Shown: positions 8,326 through 14,134 of the stretch, piece after piece
How the letters are laid out: each line of letters starts with the position of its first letter
Position numbering within the stretch: the stretch's first letter is position 1
Source of the DNA: Methanobacteriota archaeon
Lineage (GTDB): Archaea; Hydrothermarchaeota; Hydrothermarchaeia; Hydrothermarchaeales; JAADFM01
Assembly: GCA_013152845.1 (NCBI GenBank)
Contig: JAADFM010000026.1
Span: 1,232 to 19,568, forward strand
Reading direction: 5' to 3'
Length of the DNA stretch: 18,337 bases
Translations under genes and position numbers: made by a program
The notes under the pieces: generated by a model
What the model was told of the DNA's origin: nothing
Database searches by the model: none
The model's input: the letters and a program-made list of their open reading frames with translations, nothing else

Positions 8326-9408
8326 ATGGACCCCATCATCCAGGTCTATCTCCAGGAACTCGAGGCCTGGGCCATGGACGTTGCGCCCAAGCTGGTCATC
8401 GCCCTCGGGATAGTCGTGGGAGGCATCGTGGCCGCCCAGGTGCTCAGGATGGTCCTTTCCGCCCTGGAGGCCAGGACGGTGAAGAGGACCGATTCACGCC
8501 TGGACGACGTGGTGATGGAGAAGGTGAACAAGATTATCCTCTATGTCTTCTATTCCGTGGTAGCGGTGCTGGCGTTCGGGGCCGTGGACATAAACGCCAC
8601 CCCATGGGTCATCGCAATACTCGCCGTCCTAATGGCAAGGCCTGTGGCAGACATAATAAACGCGCTGCTCCATACCGTGGAGAAGAGGGTGGTCCACCAG
8701 ACCGATTCACGCCTGGACGACGTGGTCTTCCCCCTGGTGAGGAAGGGGGTGATTTTCACGGTCTATATCTTCGCGGTGATTATCGCCCTGGACCAGCTGG
8801 GCATCGAGGTGGTCCCCTTCATCGCCGGGATGGGGATTGCGGGTATCGCCATCGGGTTTGCGGCCAAGGACACCCTGGCCAATATCATCGCGGGCATCTT
8901 CATCATCATCGACCGGCCCTTCGTCCTGGGGGACAGGATAGAGGTATGGAGTGCGCCCAAGCAGAGCGCCACCTGGGGGGACGTCATCGAGATTGGACTT
9001 AGGACGACAAAGATCCGGACCACCGACAACATCACCCTCATCATCCCCAATTCCGAGATATACAGGAGGGACATCATAAACTACACCACCGAAACGCCGG
9101 TCATCAGGGTGAGGCTGCCGGTGGGCATCTCCTACAGATCCGATGAGAAGAAGGCAGAGGAGATCATGCTGAAAATCGCAGAGGAGACCGAGGGGGTCGA
9201 GAAGTCCCCACCGCCCCAGGTGATATTCAAGCAGTTCGGGGAGTCATCCATCGACCTGGAACTGCGGGTCTGGGTGAGCGATGCCAAGAAGAGGCGCCCG
9301 GTCACATCCAAGCTGGGCAAGCGCATAAAAGAGGAGTTCGACCGCCACGGGATAGAGATACCCTACCCGAAAAGGGACGTCTATATCCACGAAGTCAAGG
9401 AATCGTAA
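8326..9408 (+). CDS. mscS: MscS-family small-conductance mechanosensitive channel
   Basis: A 360-residue membrane channel that opens under membrane tension and releases solutes after osmotic downshock. Hydrophobic segments lie at about 21-48, 69-87, 95-116, 140-160 and 163-182. The last is the Gly/Ala-rich pore helix (GMGIAGIAIGFAAKDTLANI), followed by the beta-domain (FIIIDRPFVLGDRIEV, then RTTDNITLIIPNSEI) and an alpha/beta C-terminal domain ending EIPYPKRDVYIHE. All core family features are present. Unusual: the motif TDSRLDDVV occurs at 55-63 and again at 126-134, each followed by a hydrophobic helix, so the membrane part before the pore helix looks like two copies of a roughly 71-residue unit. 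The two copies share 27 identical nucleotides. It probably has its own promoter. Confidence 0.94.
   Translation: MDPIIQVYLQELEAWAMDVAPKLVIALGIVVGGIVAAQVLRMVLSALEARTVKRTDSRLDDVVMEKVNKIILYVFYSVVAVLAFGAVDINATPWVIAILAVLMARPVADIINALLHTVEKRVVHQTDSRLDDVVFPLVRKGVIFTVYIFAVIIALDQLGIEVVPFIAGMGIAGIAIGFAAKDTLANIIAGIFIIIDRPFVLGDRIEVWSAPKQSATWGDVIEIGLRTTKIRTTDNITLIIPNSEIYRRDIINYTTETPVIRVRLPVGISYRSDEKKAEEIMLKIAEETEGVEKSPPPQVIFKQFGESSIDLELRVWVSDAKKRRPVTSKLGKRIKEEFDRHGIEIPYPKRDVYIHEVKES
8487..8726 (+). repeat. Internal direct repeat in mscS (27 bp identical, 213-bp period)
   Basis: Bases 8487-8513 and 8700-8726 are identical over 27 positions, including every third codon position of the nine codons for TDSRLDDVV. 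Both copies are in the same reading frame, 71 codons apart. Flanking sequence on both sides is similar at the protein level only. Confidence 0.85.
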
Positions 9409-9428
9409 GACTTATATAGGCGCCGGAT

Positions 9429-9488
9429 ATCCCCTAAAAACCCCACCTGGGGGATTTTCTACTTGTCTTGCCATCCATCCCCCAGGTG
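9429..9488 (+). terminator. Candidate 3' structure after mscS, with two competing hairpins
   Basis: ATCCCC (9429-9434) can pair with GGGGAT (9450-9455), which is followed by TTTTCT, a terminator-like arrangement. The same bases 9444-9455 can instead form a perfect 12-bp stem with 9477-9488 (21-nt loop), so the two folds exclude each other. Archaeal termination depends mainly on T-runs, so the role of either fold is uncertain. It may end mscS transcription or belong to a small RNA started from the TATA-like box at 9411-9420. Confidence 0.4.
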
Positions 9489-9731
9489 CCCCCTTCCAAT
9501 AGTTCCTTTTCCTCGCAATGCGCCGCCGCTATTGCTCGCAAAAGGTCTTGACCCCCAAAAAAATCCGGGGATAAAAAGCCCACTCCCATATATTTTGAAT
9601 CATTTGGAGCAAATCGTGTCAGCGATTTGCAGACTCATTCGCACAAGCGACATGAATCATTGGAGCCCGAAGCTCCGCAAGGAGCGAGGGCGGGTTTTTG
9701 GGTGGAGCCTTTTTACATAAAAAGGATCCAA

Positions 9732-9759
9732 GCGGGCCCGACGGGATTTGCTACCCGCG
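9732..9759 (-). pseudogene. tRNA-Lys 3' fragment (T-arm and acceptor strand only)
   Basis: On the minus strand this reads GCGGG, a T-loop altered from TTCAAAT to TAGCAAAT, CCCGT, then CGGGCCC and the discriminator G, matching the 3' end of the intact tRNA-Lys gene 135 bp away. No D-arm, anticodon arm or 5' acceptor strand is found upstream, so it cannot give a working tRNA. It is either the remnant of a duplicated gene or an attachment-site copy left by an integrated element. Confidence 0.7.
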
Positions 9760-9842
9760 CCGAAGGGCTCCGCCCTAACGGCTTACCCCACTGAATCCTC
9801 GGAGCATTCGTCCGCAGGGCGAATGCGGGTTTTTGGGTGGAG

Positions 9843-9860
9843 CCTTTTTACATAAAAAGG
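9843..9860 (-). terminator. Oligo-T terminator of tRNA-Lys
   Basis: On the minus strand the tRNA is followed within 8 nt by CCTTTTTATGTAAAAAGG, a run of five T in a short palindrome. T-runs on the non-template strand stop archaeal RNA polymerase. An identical copy lies at 9708-9725. Confidence 0.55.
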
Positions 9861-9867
9861 ATCCAAG

Positions 9868-9942
9868 CGGGCCCGACGGGATTTGAACCCGCGACAAATT
9901 GGTTAAGAGCCAACCACTCTAGCCAGACTGAGTTACGGGCCC
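9868..9942 (-). tRNA. tRNA-Lys (anticodon CTT)
   Basis: A complete 75-nt cloverleaf can be drawn on the minus strand: acceptor GGGCCCG/CGGGCCC with discriminator G; D-stem ACTC/GAGT; anticodon stem GTTGG/CCAAT with loop CTCTTAA, giving anticodon CTT; five-base variable region; and T-stem GCGGG/CCCGT with loop TTCAAAT. It reads AAG, the Lys codon favoured in this GC-rich genome. CCA is not encoded, and there is no intron. A TATA box lies about 29 bp upstream and a T-run follows. Its 3' end takes part in a 61-bp direct repeat. Confidence 0.96.
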
Positions 9943-9966
9943 GACATAGAGTAAAAATGGGGTAAC

Positions 9967-9976
9967 AATTTAAAAG
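9967..9976 (-). promoter_or_regulatory. Probable TATA box of tRNA-Lys
   Basis: Minus-strand CTTTTAAATT, centred about 29 bp before the tRNA 5' end at 9942, in an A/T-rich gap between the divergent tRNA and feoB. Confidence 0.55.
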
Positions 9977-10002
9977 ATTTTGGGTGGAGGCATTCAGTTT
10001 TG

Positions 10003-10053
10003 TTTACAAAAGTTAGGCCGACCTAATTAGGTTGCCCTAAAAGAGGTAATGAT
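10003..10053 (+). promoter_or_regulatory. feoB promoter with two abutting DtxR-type operators
   Basis: A TATA-like GTTTACAAAA (about 10002-10011) is followed at once by TTAGGCCGACCTAA (10013-10026) and TTAGGTTGCCCTAA (10027-10040). Each is an interrupted palindrome TTAGG-n4-CCTAA, very close to the core of the known DtxR/IdeR box (TTAGGTTAGCCTAA). The pair meets without a gap and creates CCTAATTAGG at the junction. They cover the predicted transcript start near 10034, where a bound repressor would block initiation. GAGGT (10043-10047) is the ribosome site for the ATG at 10054. Two DtxR-family genes lie at the end of the same operon. Confidence 0.8.
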
Positions 10054-12102
10054 ATGCACGGCCGCAGCAGAGACAGACCAAAAACCGGCAGGAGGTACGC
10101 CCTCGTCGGCAACCCCAACGTGGGCAAGAGCGTCATCTTCGGTGCCCTCACCGGCAGGTATGTGGTGGTATCCAACTATCCCGGCACCACCGTAGAGGTA
10201 TCCCGGGGGAGGGCCGGTTTCGACAGGGACTCGGAGCTCATCGACACCCCCGGCATCAACAACCTCATCCCCATGTCCGAGGACGAGGTGGTCACCAGGG
10301 ACATCCTCCTTCAGGAGAAGATGGATGCCGTCATCCAGGTCATAGACGCCAAGAACCTCCGCCGTGGCCTCCTCATCACCCTCCAGCTGGCCGAGATGGG
10401 CCTCCCCCTGGTGGTGGACCTCAACATGGTTGACGAGGCCGGGGCGAGGGGCATCACCACCGACGCCGATGCCCTGGCCGAGACCCTGGGTGTTCCGGTT
10501 GTGGAGACCATCGCCACCCAGCGCAGGGGCATAGGGGGGCTCGTCAAGGCCATAGCCGGCGCCAGGCCCTCGGACTTTACCGTCAGGTACGATGAAGACC
10601 TCGAGGAGGCCGTCGGGGAGGTGGCCGGACTCCTGCCCGAGACCAACATCTCGAAGAGGAGCCTGGCCCTCATGCTCCTTGCCGGGGACGCAAGCCTCGC
10701 CCCCTGGGTTGAGAGAAACCTCGGCGAGGAGGAGGTTGCCGCCATCAGGGAGGTGCGCCACCGGCTCGAGGCCCACTACCGGGAAGCCCTCTCCAGCGTC
10801 ATCACAAACTATAGACTTGTAGCAGCAGAGGCTATCGTCATGAAGGTCCAGAGGCAGATGCATGTCGAGAAAAGACCCCTGGCAGAGAAGCTGGGCGCCC
10901 TGGCCATGCACCCCATCTACGGCATCCCTGTCCTCCTGGGGGTCCTCTTCGCCCTGTACCTCTTCGTGGGGGTCTTCGGCGCCGGGACCCTGGTGGACTT
11001 TTTCCAGGGCACCGTCTTCGAGGGGCACATCGGCCCGGCTGCGGTGGGACTCTTCGACAGGCTCCTCCCCTTCCCCCACATCCACCATCCCGTCCCCACA
11101 AGCCCCTACAACTACGAGGTCACCGCATCCCTCAGCACCCTCCAGGAGGGCTTCCGCTTCGTCCACGACCTCTTCGTGGGCCAGTACGGCATGATAACCG
11201 TGGCCCTCTCCTACTCCATTGCCATCGTCTTCCCCATCGTCACCACCTTCTTCATCGCCTTCGGCATCCTGGAGGACTCGGGCTACCTCCCCCGCCTGGG
11301 GGTCATGACCAACAGCGCCTTCACCAGGATCGGCCTCAACGGCAGGGCGGTCCTGCCCATGGTCCTGGGCCTGGGGTGCGGTACCATGGCAACCCTCACC
11401 GCCCGGATACTGGAGACCCGGAAGGAGCGGGTCATCGTCACCCTCCTCCTGGCCCTGGGTGTCCCCTGCTCTGCCCAGCTCGGGGTAATCCTGGGCATAC
11501 TGGGCCCCCTCCCCTTTACCGCCACCCTCATCTGGGCCGGGGTAATCCTCTGCGTCCTCCTCCTGGTGGGCTACCTGGCATCGAAGGTGGTCACCGGCGA
11601 CGGGGAGGCATGCTTCCTCATGGAACTGCCCCCCATGAGGCTGCCCCAGCTCACCAACATCGCGGTAAAGACCATCGCCAGGATAGAGTGGTACCTCAAG
11701 GAGGCCGTCCCCCTCTTCATACTCGGGACCCTGGTCCTCTTCACCCTTGACCGCCTCCACGCCCTCGCGGCCCTGGAGAATCTGGCCAGGCCGGTGGTGG
11801 TGGGCCTGCTGGACCTGCCCCCGGAGACCACCGGCGCCTTCCTCATCGGCTTCCTGCGCAGGGACTACGGTGCCGCCGGCCTCTTCGCCCTGGCCTCCCG
11901 GGGCCTCATGGACCCGGTCCAGTCACTGGTGAGCCTTGTCACCATAACCCTATTCGTCCCCTGCATCGCCAACTTCTTCATGATAGTCAAGGAGAGGGGG
12001 GCAAAGACCGCCATCTACATGGTGGCCTTCATCTTCCCCTTCGCCTTCCTGGTGGGGGGCACCCTGAACCTCATCCTGCGCACCCTGGAGGTGGGCCTGT
12101 GA
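10054..12102 (+). CDS. feoB: Ferrous iron transporter FeoB
   Basis: A 682-residue inner-membrane Fe(II) transporter: an N-terminal G-protein domain, a helical spacer and a permease. G-motifs: GNPNVGKS (19-26), the TT pair of G2 near 45-46, DTPG (64-67) and NMVD (124-127, the NxxD motif). The membrane part starts near residue 290 and has the two Gate regions, with GLGCGT at about 441-446 and GVPCSAQ at about 469-475; these cysteines match those proposed to line the FeoB pore. Length is within the family's range. It is the first gene of a four-gene run and lies behind two DtxR-type operators. There is no free-standing feoA; a FeoA-like domain occurs only at the end of the regulator two genes downstream. 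Its stop overlaps the GTG start of the next gene. Confidence 0.97.
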   Translation: MHGRSRDRPKTGRRYALVGNPNVGKSVIFGALTGRYVVVSNYPGTTVEVSRGRAGFDRDSELIDTPGINNLIPMSEDEVVTRDILLQEKMDAVIQVIDAKNLRRGLLITLQLAEMGLPLVVDLNMVDEAGARGITTDADALAETLGVPVVETIATQRRGIGGLVKAIAGARPSDFTVRYDEDLEEAVGEVAGLLPETNISKRSLALMLLAGDASLAPWVERNLGEEEVAAIREVRHRLEAHYREALSSVITNYRLVAAEAIVMKVQRQMHVEKRPLAEKLGALAMHPIYGIPVLLGVLFALYLFVGVFGAGTLVDFFQGTVFEGHIGPAAVGLFDRLLPFPHIHHPVPTSPYNYEVTASLSTLQEGFRFVHDLFVGQYGMITVALSYSIAIVFPIVTTFFIAFGILEDSGYLPRLGVMTNSAFTRIGLNGRAVLPMVLGLGCGTMATLTARILETRKERVIVTLLLALGVPCSAQLGVILGILGPLPFTATLIWAGVILCVLLLVGYLASKVVTGDGEACFLMELPPMRLPQLTNIAVKTIARIEWYLKEAVPLFILGTLVLFTLDRLHALAALENLARPVVVGLLDLPPETTGAFLIGFLRRDYGAAGLFALASRGLMDPVQSLVSLVTITLFVPCIANFFMIVKERGAKTAIYMVAFIFPFAFLVGGTLNLILRTLEVGL

Positions 12103-12287
12103 GGAAATGCCCCAGCTGCGGCCACGAGTTCGAGGCCCCGAAGAAGGAGGGCATGGTATGCTCGGCCTGCCCCATGAAGGAGGGCTGCACATCTCCTACC
12201 TGCCCCAGATGCGGCTATGTCCTCCCCCCGGAATCAAAGATTGTAAATATCATTAGAAGGATATTCGGTGGTGATAGAGGTGAGTGA
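12099..12287 (+). CDS. Small Cys-rich double zinc-ribbon-like protein of the Feo operon
   Basis: A 62-residue soluble protein with seven cysteines: CPSC (C4, C7), CSAC (C21, C24), C30, and CPRC (C35, C38). This resembles rubredoxin-like or zinc-ribbon knuckles. The end (KIVNIIRRIFGG) is basic and amphipathic. It begins at GTG 12099, which overlaps the feoB stop as GTGA, so its translation is coupled to FeoB and it should be made in step with it. It could deliver or sense metal, or assist FeoB assembly; small Cys-rich partners of FeoB are known in bacteria (FeoC and FeoB-associated proteins), but this one is not clearly homologous to them. Function not assigned. Confidence 0.8.
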   Translation: MRKCPSCGHEFEAPKKEGMVCSACPMKEGCTSPTCPRCGYVLPPESKIVNIIRRIFGGDRGE

Positions 12288-12966
12288 AAAGAGGCACCGG
12301 CACGGACACCTGGACTGGAGCTCCCATGCCAAGGACGAAATCCTGGAGCTGATATGGACCCAGGCCGAGGAGGGCAAGGACGACCTGGAGCACCTGGTGG
12401 AGACCGCCAACGAGGCCGATGCGAGGGACATAATAAAGGCCCTGGAGGACGACGGGCTGGTCACCTTCAAGGACGACAGGGCCCTCCTCACCAAGAAGGG
12501 GCTGGAAGCGGCGGTGGGCATCATCCGCCGGCACAGGCTGGCCGAGAGGCTCCTCTCCGAGGTCTTCGACCTGGAGGACGAGTACGTCCACAGGGAGGCC
12601 TGCAAGTTCGAGCACATCCTGGGCCCGGAGGTGACCGACAGCGTGTGCACCTTCCTGGGCCATCCCCCGGTATGCCCCCACGGCAAGGCCATCCCCAGGG
12701 GCGAGTGCTGCGCAAAGTTCAAGAGGGACGTAAGGCCTCTGGTGGTCCCCTTAAGGGACCTGGAGCCCGGGGAGAGGGGCCGCATCGTCTTCATGACACC
12801 CAAGGAGCACGAGGTCCTGGACAGGCTCTCCACCATGGGCCTCATCCCGGGCAGTGTCATCACCCTCCACCAGAAGCGGCCGAGTTATGTCATAAGGGTC
12901 GGGGAGACCGACCTGGCCCTGGACGAAAAAATCGCCAGGGACATCTTCGTGAAGAAAGCGGAATGA
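12268..12966 (+). CDS. DtxR-family metal-dependent repressor with C-terminal FeoA/SH3 domain
   Basis: A 232-residue three-domain regulator: an N-terminal winged helix (about 18-80, somewhat divergent), the DtxR dimerisation and metal domain (about 81-150), and a FeoA/SH3-like domain (about 160-230, VPLRDLEPGERGRIVF then LSTMGLIPGSVI). DtxR metal ligands are kept: H89 and E93 (HRLAE), H108, and C112, E115, H116 (CxxEH). It also has C127, C136, C147, C148 around CPHGKAIPRGECC. Fe(II)-loaded DtxR proteins repress iron uptake, and the paired boxes before feoB are the obvious target. The start is GTG 12268 (AAGGAT 6 nt upstream) or GTG 12280; either way it overlaps the zinc-ribbon gene. Its stop overlaps the next gene. 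In place of a separate FeoA, the SH3 tail is the only FeoA-like sequence here. Confidence 0.92.
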   Translation: MVIEVSEKRHRHGHLDWSSHAKDEILELIWTQAEEGKDDLEHLVETANEADARDIIKALEDDGLVTFKDDRALLTKKGLEAAVGIIRRHRLAERLLSEVFDLEDEYVHREACKFEHILGPEVTDSVCTFLGHPPVCPHGKAIPRGECCAKFKRDVRPLVVPLRDLEPGERGRIVFMTPKEHEVLDRLSTMGLIPGSVITLHQKRPSYVIRVGETDLALDEKIARDIFVKKAE

Positions 12967-13394
12967 TGGAAATCACCGAGAACATCGAGGAGTACCTGGA
13001 ACTCCTGTGGATTCTCACCGAGGAGAAGGGCCAGGAGGTGGCCAGGATATCCCAGGTGGCCGGGGGGCTGGGCATCTCGTCCCCGAGTGCCGTGGAGATG
13101 CTCAAGAAGATGGCGGACTGGCGGCTTGTGGAATACCTGCCCCGCCGGGGGGTGACCCTCACCAGGAAGGGCAGGAGGCACGCCAGGGAGGTGGTCCGCA
13201 ACCACCGCCTCGCCGAGCTCCTCCTCACCGACGTCCTGGGCCTCAAGCTGGACAAGAGGGTCCACGCGCACGCATGCGCCCTGGAGCACCACATCTCTGA
13301 GGACATCGCCAGTGCGGTCTGCACCCGCCTTGACCACCCCAGGTCGTGCCCCCACGGGAACCCCATACCCCCGGGTGAATGCTGCCGGGACTAG
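12963..13394 (+). CDS. Two-domain DtxR/MntR-family metalloregulator
   Basis: A 143-residue paralogue of the preceding protein without the FeoA/SH3 tail. It has a classical winged helix (ITENIEEYLELLWIL, GISSPSAVEMLKKM, VTLTRKG) and a metal domain with H81, E85 (NHRLAE) and C105, E108, H109 (CxxEH). It shares the C-x8-C-x10-CC arrangement (C120, C129, C140, C141 around CPHGNPIPPGECC). ATG 12963 overlaps the previous stop as ATGA, so the two regulators are made together; ATG 12966 is an alternative. The open frame runs far upstream inside the previous gene, but that part is a shadow. It may sense a different metal (for example Mn) or form heterodimers. It ends 3 bp from the convergent response-regulator gene. 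Confidence 0.92.
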   Translation: MMEITENIEEYLELLWILTEEKGQEVARISQVAGGLGISSPSAVEMLKKMADWRLVEYLPRRGVTLTRKGRRHAREVVRNHRLAELLLTDVLGLKLDKRVHAHACALEHHISEDIASAVCTRLDHPRSCPHGNPIPPGECCRD

Positions 13395-13397
13395 GGA

Positions 13398-14051
13398 CTA
13401 GAACTTCTCTATGAGTTCTATGGCCTTCCTGCCGCTTTCGGTGAGGTAATAGACCCGGTTCTCGTGCTGGTCGACAAGGCCTGCCTGTTTGAGGACGCGC
13501 AGGTGGAAGCTGAGCTTTGTGGGGTCGTCCACCTTCAGGGCCTTCCAGATGTTGCTGAAATTGGACTCCCCCGCCTCCCTCAGGTACTCGATGGACCTCC
13601 TCCTGAGCGGGTTGGAGAGGGCCTTGATTATCCTGTCCACCTCCCCTGCCTCCAGGGGGTACTCTCTTGCTCCTTTCTTTTTCTCCTCCTCGAACTCGAG
13701 CTCCTCCACCACGTCCCTGAGGATGGCCTTCAGGTCCCCTGGGTCGAAGGGTTTGGTTATGTAGTCCCTGGCCCCCTGTTTCATGGCCTCTACCGCGCTT
13801 TCCACCGTGGCAAACCCTGTTATCATGATGACCGCAGTACCCGGGGAGACCCGCTTGGCCTCACCGAGGATGTCCATGCCCCCTATACCGGGCATCACCA
13901 GGTCGGTGACCACGATATCGAACCCCTCCCTGAGCTTCCTCATCGCCTCCTCGCTGTCCCTTGTGCCCTCCACGTGGTAGCCCTCGGCCCGGAGGTGCCT
14001 GACGATTCCGTCCACCATGCCAGGCTCATCGTCGACAACCAGGACCTTCAC
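13398..14051 (-). CDS. Response regulator: receiver plus ArsR-like winged helix
   Basis: Read from GTG 14051 it has 217 residues (MKVLVVDDEP). A longer form from TTG 14072 is possible, but the AGGAGGAG ribosome site (14061-14068) lies inside that extension and 9 nt before the GTG. Receiver: D7/D8, phosphoacceptor D50 (VTDLVMPGIGG), T78 (MITG), K100 (TKPFDPGDL), close to NtrC-type receivers. A short Glu/Lys-rich linker follows, then a winged helix (about 138-212: IIKALSNPLRRRSIEYL, TKLSFHLRVLKQAGLV, YYLTESG) of ArsR type. The likely role is phosphorylation-dependent transcription control. The kinase is not in the window. This receiver-ArsR layout is archaeal in flavour and rare in bacteria. 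It is divergent from coaD and shares a T/A-rich spacer with it. Confidence 0.88.
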   Translation of the reverse strand: MKVLVVDDEPGMVDGIVRHLRAEGYHVEGTRDSEEAMRKLREGFDIVVTDLVMPGIGGMDILGEAKRVSPGTAVIMITGFATVESAVEAMKQGARDYITKPFDPGDLKAILRDVVEELEFEEEKKKGAREYPLEAGEVDRIIKALSNPLRRRSIEYLREAGESNFSNIWKALKVDDPTKLSFHLRVLKQAGLVDQHENRVYYLTESGRKAIELIEKF

Positions 14052-14100
14052 CAACTCTCTCTCCTCCTGCAAATCCGACAGATATTAATTATAACCCAAC

Positions 14101-14110
14101 TAATATATCA
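14101..14110. promoter_or_regulatory. TATA element between the divergent regulator and coaD
   Basis: TAATATATCA is the best T/A-rich box in the 83-bp gap. On the plus strand its centre is about 30 bp before the coaD ATG at 14135. On the minus strand it predicts a start near 14078, leaving room for the AGGAGGAG site before GTG 14051. A second A/T-rich box (14081-14094, ATTAATTATA) could serve either gene instead. Confidence 0.45.
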
Positions 14111-14134
14111 TTGTTGTCATCCGGGGGTGTTACC

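Larger units (their letters stand above)
9409..9867. other. Hairpin-rich intergenic region without credible genes
   Basis: About 460 bp between mscS and tRNA-Lys. I see no credible protein here. It holds a TATA-like CTTATATAGG at 9411-9420; a 12-bp perfect stem (9444-9455 with 9477-9488); an 8-bp stem GCAAATCG/CGATTTGC (9609-9616 with 9623-9630); GCTCC/GGAGC (9672-9685); AGGGC/GCCCT (about 9764-9776); GCATTCG/CGAATGC (9804-9826); and a 61-bp direct repeat whose second copy runs into the tRNA. A motif close to TGAATCATTGGAGC occurs at about 9596, 9653 and 9792, each time just before a hairpin. Confidence 0.6.
9690..9885. repeat. 61-bp perfect direct repeat ending in the tRNA-Lys 3' part
   Basis: Bases 9690-9750 and 9825-9885 are identical over 61 positions, 135 bp apart. 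The second copy includes the last 18 bases of the tRNA gene (acceptor strand and part of the T-arm) plus 43 bp of its downstream flank, with the palindrome CCTTTTT-acat-AAAAAGG. In the first copy the similarity continues a few bases into the T-stem (CCCGCG) after a changed T-loop, and the rest of the tRNA is missing. Confidence 0.9.

Noticed and set aside
9463..9720. 85-codon open frame after mscS
   Set aside because: No ribosome site or domain, and it crosses several hairpins and the direct repeat; nucleotide structure explains the region better.
9690..9885. The repeats near tRNA-Lys as a CRISPR array
   Set aside because: Only two copies of a 61-bp unit, one of them inside a tRNA gene, with no series of regular spacers and no cas genes.
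10027..11760. Long open frame antisense to feoB (577 codons)
   Set aside because: It lies wholly opposite a clear feoB, is Gly/Glu/Asp/His-rich with no recognisable domain, and arises from GC-rich third positions that remove stop codons.
12354..12962. Upstream extension of the second DtxR gene inside the first
   Set aside because: The extension is Gly/Arg/His-rich nonsense; ATG 12963 begins a normal DtxR N-terminus and overlaps the previous stop codon.
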